A stretch of DNA of 64,000 bases from NCBI GenBank assembly GCA_964035575.1, contig OZ037863.1:412001-476000 (forward strand), written 5' to 3'. Below are positions 57,928-64,000 of the stretch, piece by piece. This stretch comes from Rhynchopus sp. YZ270_cl-10 (Eukaryota > Euglenozoa > Diplonemea > Diplonemida > Diplonemidae). Under the pieces are notes generated by a model. It worked only from the letters and a program-made list of their open reading frames with translations. It was not told where the DNA came from and did no database searches. A program made the translations under genes and the position numbers. Positions within the stretch are counted from its first letter, which is position 1. Every line of letters starts with the position of its first letter.

Positions 57928-58971
57928 TTATTCATCATTGAAGGGCTGACTCATGCAGTAAAACACACTTTGCACGAAATTCCGGCGGGGTTCATCCCGG
58001 TTTGCGGTTTTCATTCCCCATGACCTTTTGGAACGTAGCGCACGCACGAATTCTGTGTCATTTAAGGTTCCATTTTCATCTGCAAAGAGAAGGAAGATGA
58101 GATCCAATTCCTTTCTCCCGAGGGAGACTGTTGGGTTTACTGCAGAGATTGCGCGGACTACATCGTGTTTGTGGACATCAGCGTCGGGTCTTTTAAAAAC
58201 CTCAAATGCCTCCGCAATCTGATCAATCGAAAGAGCCAACTCCGACAAATACACCCACGACTTCAAAGACACCGTGTTATGCTCGCTGTCTGCGGCTTTC
58301 AATGCCGCAGCGTTATGCTGCAACGGAGCAGGCAATGCACCACCAAACAGAAGACGCACCAAGCTCTCATGACTGATCGCTGTAGTATTTGTTTCGGTAA
58401 ATGCCTTGAATTCTGCTTCCACTGCGCGGGTACGGAGTGCTGTGATAAAAGCAAGGAATTGTTCGACAGCGAGAGGGGACCGTTTCCCCCCTTCCCCTTC
58501 CGGGAAGAATTTGTTGGTCAGTCCGCCTTCAAAGCTGTACTTTACGGTGCGGTCGTTGGAGAGGCAGCGCATGATCTGTTTGTATTCCTCGAGCTCGACG
58601 GTGTTGCTGTTGTCGGTGTCGAACATCCGAAAGAGTTTGTAGACATCCGCTTCTTGGTTGGTCAGCAGTGTCATGAACAGCGAGTACTCCTCGAAGGAGA
58701 GATACCCATCGGAGTCGCCGTCGCAATCAAGAAACAAAGACTCGATATCGCGTGTCGCCGCGGTCGGCAACGAGCCAAACGCCTTTCGTCTCAGTAGCGA
58801 TTTGACAAACCCATCAATCGTCATATAAGCCTGCCCATCACGCTCCTCCGTTGCATAGGAATTGAACAGCGAAGAGCACGTCTCACGCGACCCTGCATGC
58901 ACCACAGCCTGCCCACCAAGAAACATCCCAGCCCCTGCACCCACAGCAAACCTCATGGTTTTGCTGAACAT
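57928..58971 (-). CDS. MICU-type mitochondrial calcium uptake regulator (347 residues)
   Basis: Start at ATG 58969-58971 (MFSKTMRFAVGAGAGMFLGG), an N-terminal presequence/hydrophobic stretch; the minus strand just upstream reads TTTTTCTCAG, a good trans-splice acceptor. The order follows MICU1: YATEERDGQAYMTIDGFVKSL, an EF-hand at 84-95 (DGDSDGYLSFEE), LFRMFDTDNSNTVELEEY with a second hand at 118-129, then GLTNKFFP, and near the end LDLIFLLFADENGTLNDTEF, which aligns with the last EF-hand of MICU1 but has Phe at loop position 1. These proteins gate the mitochondrial calcium uniporter from the intermembrane space. The extra canonical hand at 84-95 lies where human MICU1, as I recall it, has none. 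Confidence 0.85.
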   Translation of the reverse strand: MFSKTMRFAVGAGAGMFLGGQAVVHAGSRETCSSLFNSYATEERDGQAYMTIDGFVKSLLRRKAFGSLPTAATRDIESLFLDCDGDSDGYLSFEEYSLFMTLLTNQEADVYKLFRMFDTDNSNTVELEEYKQIMRCLSNDRTVKYSFEGGLTNKFFPEGEGGKRSPLAVEQFLAFITALRTRAVEAEFKAFTETNTTAISHESLVRLLFGGALPAPLQHNAAALKAADSEHNTVSLKSWVYLSELALSIDQIAEAFEVFKRPDADVHKHDVVRAISAVNPTVSLGRKELDLIFLLFADENGTLNDTEFVRALRSKRSWGMKTANRDEPRRNFVQSVFYCMSQPFNDE

Positions 58972-60929
58972 TTTTTGTGTATTTTTTTTTCTGAGAAAAA
59001 TGTCGGAGAGTATATTAGGGGGAATAATATAGGGAATGGTGATGCAGAGCGGACCTCCGACTGCCTCAAAACTCAAAACGGGTCGCTTTTTATCGAAGCG
59101 CGTTGTTTTGCGAAAAACGGACCCACATACGATGCCAGTCATCTGAATGACAGTATTACCCTGCGGCCAAACAGAAGGTTTAAAAAGGAAACCTCGGGAA
59201 GGAAAAAAGGGGGGCTTAAAAGGCAGGAGGAGGAGGGGGAGGAGGGGTGTGCGCAACGTTTAAAAATACCTTTGCTGAGAATGGAAAGGAAAAAAAAAAA
59301 TGGTTGGAAAGGAACAGAGACACACGATTTTGACCATAACACGCATTTAAAAAAGGGATGATATGATGGCGCCCAAATGTCATGGACTTACCAAGAATTT
59401 TGGTATAAAAAAAAAAAATACTAAAATGAAATAGGCAACTATCTGAAGTACCCTCTTGAAGGTTTGACACTTTTTGAATCAGGAAGGGTTTTTGTGTGCC
59501 GATAAAAAAAAGCTATTGAAAAAAAATGGAATTTGACTTGAAACATAAAAAGCCCTCGTAGTGACAGGTGTACCTTCGTACATAACCAGGTGCACCTATT
59601 GTACCTGGGTGGACCCCCAACCATGCAGTCCTACAATCCATTTCGTGGTTTACACTAGAGAGATATGGAGGCCATTGATGTAGGCACCTCCAATGATCGC
59701 AGTTAAAAAGAAAGAGAGAGAGAGAGAAAAGCTGAAAGTGCAAACGCCTCATCAGACACCGGCGGACACAGGCACCGGGGGGGAGAGGAGAGGGTAAATC
59801 ACATCAAGGGAAAACCGTTGCCTTGTGACAGACCATAAAGAGTAACTGTGTTGCGAAATGCGGGACAAAAATCAATGAGCAAACACAACAGGATACAACC
59901 CAAATGGACAATGGCTTTCTTTTTTTTTCTTTTTTCATGTGGAAAAATATATATCATTGCCGAACAAAAACGGTCGGATGATGAACATGCCTTTGCGCAC
60001 ATTGCACATGAAATACAAATCACAGTGTACCTTTGACTACCTAAACACCTATACCACCATGCCACCATACTGCCCCTACAATCCATTTCGTGGTTTACAT
60101 CTGATATGCCCTCCACCCCCGCTACTCATCAGTCAGATGAACGGGGATCATTGAAGACACAAAATACGGTGGTTAGGTTCCGTTTGGGTAAAAAAAGAGG
60201 AGCAAGACAAGCAAGAGACAAAGCTTCGTTCTGATGAGTCATCTTGAGCTTGAAACGGTGAAGAAAAAGGTGAAGATGAACCTACGCCCCCTTGCGCTCA
60301 GTCACCTTGGAAAAAGGAATGGTAATCGGAAAGGTGAACACAATCGATTCTACCAGAGCGTTGAGCGAGAAATGAAATACAAATAACAAAAATGACATAC
60401 GATAATAAAAAGGCTGCCGGAAGGGGGGGGGAAATGCCGGGTCAGCGGCGACACCTACTTCGGTAGGTTGCAGTAGAAAAAGAAGAAAAAAAAGAAGCTG
60501 AAAGTGCAAAACGCCTCACCGTACATCGGACGCAGGGGCACTGGTTCTCCGCGGGTTATCAAACCCCAGAGAGAAGAGAAAAAAAAATATATTGCCGCGT
60601 CTCTCTTCCTCGCACAAAACCCACAATGGACAATGCTTTACTCTTTCATGACTACCAACATTTGCTTTCAAACACACACACACACACACAAAAACGGCCT
60701 CCTCTACGCAGAATCACATGAGGGCGTAGTCGGAGGTAGTGACACACAACTGCTCCTCTGAGCACAAAGACCTGCCTTATGTGGCCCCTAAAGGCAACCG
60801 TATAAAGAACTGAATCCATACCACGATCATTTCAGTTCAGGGGAACAGAACGTATTCGCGGGGTATACCACATCCACGACAGACTAGCCAGGGGTACTAC
60901 TATAGTTGGAACGATGAGTGTTCAAACTA
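58972..60929. other. Intergenic region with dispersed motifs
   Basis: 59110-59165 is a relative of the 57720 repeat (CCATCTGAATGACAG). 59515-59660 and 60003-60165 are members of the family that starts TTGAAATACA; they share CTACAATCCATTTCGTGG with 7116. 60503-60570 repeats 53440-53520. No gene seen on either strand. Confidence 0.6.
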
Positions 60930-61137
60930 GTGGTGTTATTATTTGGTGGAACACTGGTCGTAAAATACTACCCATTTGGAATAGTGGTGTCATCAGTATC
61001 CTTTAAGTGGTACACCAATAATAACAACTGCTAGCGAAACTACTAATGGAACTACTGGTCGCAACGACTACTGTTGAGTAGTGTTATTATTTGGTGGAAT
61101 ACAAGTCGTAAAACACTACTCGTTTGGCCTAGTAGCA
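60930..61137 (+). repeat. Diverged ~63-bp direct repeat
   Basis: GTTATTATTTGGTGGAA begins both 60940-61000 and 61083-61140; each continues CACTGGTCGTAAAA or ACAAGTCGTAAAA, then ACTAC and GTTTGG. The interval is rich in ACTAC/AGTAG words. Confidence 0.65.
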
Positions 61138-62361
61138 CTACTGGTAGTCCTCCTGAGTCTGCTGTGTACAGTTCTTCAAATATGTTTGGAGAACCAAAAA
61201 AAAAGTTGACAAATTACCTCAAAAAAATCCTCAAATTCGACCAAAGTTATTTGGACTCTGGTATGTGGCCTTTTCTTTTGATAATCTGTTGAATCAGTAA
61301 GGAATGTTTTTTGAATCTTTAAACCCAGACAATACTATCCACCAACTGATCTTGCTAACATTCTTTCAGGAAAGATTATGGGATGCTTTTTTGGTTGAAC
61401 GCAAGCCAAATAGGTTGTAAACAATTTGGCATGTGAATTTACTTCGTCATACAAGATCTTTATCGTTGGCTTTCTTTAACGTCTGGTTCATTGCATGTTA
61501 CGGGAAAACCCGACTTTTACAGTCACCATCTGATCTTGATTCGAAAAAAGGGGAAGATTTATTTTCGTTGAACGCAGCCAAAAATAGTGTGATATCTGAA
61601 GTTTGGCGCAAAGTGATTTTAAAGGGAGGGGGGGGGAAATAGTCGGCACCAGGCGATAAAACGTTGGCTATATCATGCAAGTTGTAAGTAACACGGCGTG
61701 GAAGGGGAAACAGAGTCCACAATAACTTATAAAAAAACAAAATGAAGCTGAGAACGTACAGACACCTCTTTGGATGCAGGCACGTGAGAAGAAAATGGCT
61801 AAGATGAAGACTTTGAAAAGAAAGATAAAGTTTGTCCGTCAGCAGAGGGGGGAAAAATAACAAGTCAATTTCATATACTTTGCATTCAAAGAAGAGAAAT
61901 CACACAAAAGGCACATTAAAAAACACATCCGCTGATGAAAAAAAAAATTTTTAAATGAGTGGGAGACATGAGACAAAGCCTCCCCCGATAATACAGCAAA
62001 AAGAAAAATGCATCATACCATGTTACGGCTTCAGCATACAGTTCGAAAGGTGGTTTATTTGGGGGAGAAAACATCAAAATACAGATTATATTTCTTGGTT
62101 TTCTGAGGGAAGAGGGAATGGGAAAGACATGATAACGCAACAAAAAAGGCAATGCGCACACCTCACTCCATTTTCCGTACTCCAGGCGTGGCTTTTTCTT
62201 CTTCTTTTTTGGACATATGTTGAGCATTTTTGAGAAAAGAAAAGTGAAGCACAACGCCTCGCATCGAAGCAACCAATGTCTTTACAGACTGCCGAGTACA
62301 GTATTGTGAGTGGCTTACCAACTCGGACCATGGGACAAGGATATAAAATTTTAAAACATGG
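61138..62361. other. AT-rich region without a gene
   Basis: No frame with convincing protein character. 61600-61640 is purine-rich with a G run. Nothing else recognised. Confidence 0.6.
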
Positions 62362-62455
62362 TTGGGTCATCTGAAAAGGGCTACCTGATAGGGGAGACGC
62401 TGTGAGACATTGTGATATCAAAAAAAATCTATCTCACCCTTTTCAGATGACCCAA
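62362..62455. repeat. 94-bp inverted-repeat element
   Basis: Perfect 19-bp arms TTGGGTCATCTGAAAAGGG (62362-62380) and its complement (62437-62455) around a 56-bp centre. MITE-like in size; no duplication identified. Confidence 0.8.
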
Positions 62456-62534
62456 TGGTTGTGTCTTGAGACACATACCGGGTGTTTTGCTTTGTGCTTT
62501 ATGCTTTTTTGCTTTCATTACCGTAGACGGAAAA

Positions 62535-62606
62535 ATGTTGCAACGGAATAATGTTGTAACGCTGGAAAAAATGGCCCAGCGTTACAACATTATTCCGTTA
62601 CAACAT
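62535..62606. repeat. Hairpin with 31-bp arms
   Basis: Arms 62535-62565 and 62576-62606 pair with one mismatch around a 10-nt loop; the arm contains ACGGAATAATGTTGTAACGC. Confidence 0.9.
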
Positions 62607-63176
62607 TTTTTTGGGGTTTATTTTTGTCTTAGGGATTTTTGCTGGTGCGGGGGTGGTTTTTGAAAAGAAAAATCTTGTGCCTCTGACGGTGGTGAAAAAA
62701 GGGCGGGGGGCGGGGGGATGATGTTTTTTTTTTTTTTTTTTGGTGTTGTTCAACTTAGCCGTAGGCTCGACTTTTTTTGTTCCACATCAAACTGGACAGG
62801 GCAAGGGGGGTACGTTTACTATGCACATGAAAAGCACTTGGTCCGAGCGAAGCAGGGGCCAGACGTCTTACAATCTGTACAGTGCCGGTTAGTTAGAACG
62901 AGGCACAAAAGTGAACAAAACTAGAGATGGATTGTAAGGAACGCCAGGTTGGGGGCATCTCCTCCTTCCGAAACAGGCTCGTGGGGATTGCGGCGCTTGC
63001 AGAATTGGGCTAATCCCATTTGTTTCATTTTTTATTTGGGTGAGGGGTGGGGGAGGACGTCGAAAAACCTGAAACACTAATTATCGGCTTGAAATTGGGG
63101 TGTGGTGTGTGAGGTTGGGGATTATGCCGACTGTTCCAAAAAAAATCCCTAAGACAAAGTTCACCCCAGTCATAAA

Positions 63177-63290
63177 AATGTTGTAACGGAATAAAGTTAC
63201 AACTTCCCGCGATCCGCAGCGTTACAACATTATTCCGTTACAACATTTTTACGTTCCAACATTTTTACGTTGCAACATTTTTCCGAATAC
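63177..63290. repeat. Second copy of the TTGTAACG hairpin family
   Basis: ATGTTGTAACGGAATAAAG and CAGCGTTACAACATTATTCC recur with a shorter partner arm, followed by three ACGTT-CAACATTTTT words. Confidence 0.8.
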
Positions 63291-64000
63291 GGTATTAATT
63301 TTTTTTTCTTTGAAAACTTGGTTGTATTAGGCTAGACACCAGAGGGTGAGCTCCACAATTTTTTTTTTTTTTTGAAAATCGCTGTAAGAGGGTTAAATTG
63401 TTGACGCTGATTATGACAACATTTTTTTCCCCACTTTTTCGCAATCATCTGTATCGGGTGGGTAAAAGACATGAAGAGTGTGAGAGGGGGCCTCAGGGGG
63501 GGATAAAACCAGGGAAATAGCTCCATATACCGAATTATGCGACATCGCATAATTCTGGATTTTTGGGGAAAAAAAAAAAAAAAAGAGGGATTTTTGGGCA
63601 CTTTTGGGGGCCCCTCGCCCGACCCCCAGATCTCCCAAATGACTGGAATGATGGAATCTTAAAATTTTCGCTCGCTGCGTTTGCAGAGGTACCATACCCT
63701 TATTTTTTTTCGCCTGCGGCGCCATTTTCCTTTTTTGCTCCGCAAAAAAAGGGTTTGTTGAGTGACTGTGTGGTTGTAAACCAGCATTTTTACACCGTAC
63801 CCTATTTTTTTTTCGCCTGCGGCGCCATTTCTTTTTTCCCATACGAAAAGTGGAACGTAAGGTGCAAGACCAAGCTCCGTAATAAGGGATTACATTCCGT
63901 TGTTTTTTTGTTATCTCGCAATTTGACCTTTCGCCTCTCCACTCAGGGAGGCTTGCGCGAAGCGCGCAACGACCGCTTTCGACCGGGCAAAAAAAATTTT
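63291..64000. other. AT-rich end of window with GC hairpins
   Basis: TTCGCCTGCGGCGCCATTT occurs at about 63708 and 63812, and GCTCCGCAAAAAAA between them, as at 6640-6700. No gene. Confidence 0.6.

Noticed and set aside
58972..59256. 95-residue N-terminal extension of the MICU gene
   Set aside because: A likely trans-splice acceptor (TTTTTCTCAG) lies between it and the chosen ATG, and the extension reads like translated leader DNA.

Overview
The window looks like nuclear DNA of a unicellular euglenozoan, most likely a free-living kinetoplastid of the Bodo type; a diplonemid is also possible. This is inferred from three things. Every protein gene I trust lies on the minus strand, over 59 kb. 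None needs a cis-spliced intron. Several starts follow a pyrimidine-rich stretch and an AG, as expected for trans-spliced, polycistronic transcription. No rRNA, tRNA or spliced-leader gene was recognised.

Left third (1-18230): a three-copy segmental array. Each unit carries a type I surface glycoprotein gene (signal peptide, two or three ~244-residue CUB-like repeat units, Thr/Pro stalk, EGF-like knot, one membrane helix, short tail) preceded by a relic related to family 26 glycoside hydrolases. Two of the units also carry a small tyrosine phosphatase gene. Between the units lie decayed surface-gene fragments, a Tc1/mariner element with 237-bp inverted ends, and several nested inverted-repeat elements.

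Middle (18230-34140): a gene-poor 3.6-kb stretch with possible decayed coding sequence, then a nucleotide-sugar transporter, two coiled-coil or basic proteins of unknown function, a low-complexity protein whose C-terminus was rewritten by a transposon, an ankyrin protein built from 100-residue units, and a protein with a ubiquitin-like (UBL) N-terminus followed by WD40 repeats.

34.5-46.6 kb: a tandem array of four genes with a UBL N-terminus followed by BspA-type leucine-rich repeats. Because the paralogues show the unoccupied sequence, insertions can be dated and bounded: a 5'-truncated LINE splits one gene, a SINE-like retroposon sits between genes and is itself interrupted, and a third element has filled with about 323 copies of a pentamer.

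Right third (46.6-64 kb): a divergent cullin, a small unknown protein and a MICU-type mitochondrial EF-hand protein, set among long satellites of 5-9 bp units, nearly all built around GTAC, iteron-like inverted motifs, and AT-rich DNA full of hairpins.

The most unusual signal is the link between short GTAC-core satellites and small terminal-inverted-repeat elements: different arrays grow at the same position inside related elements.
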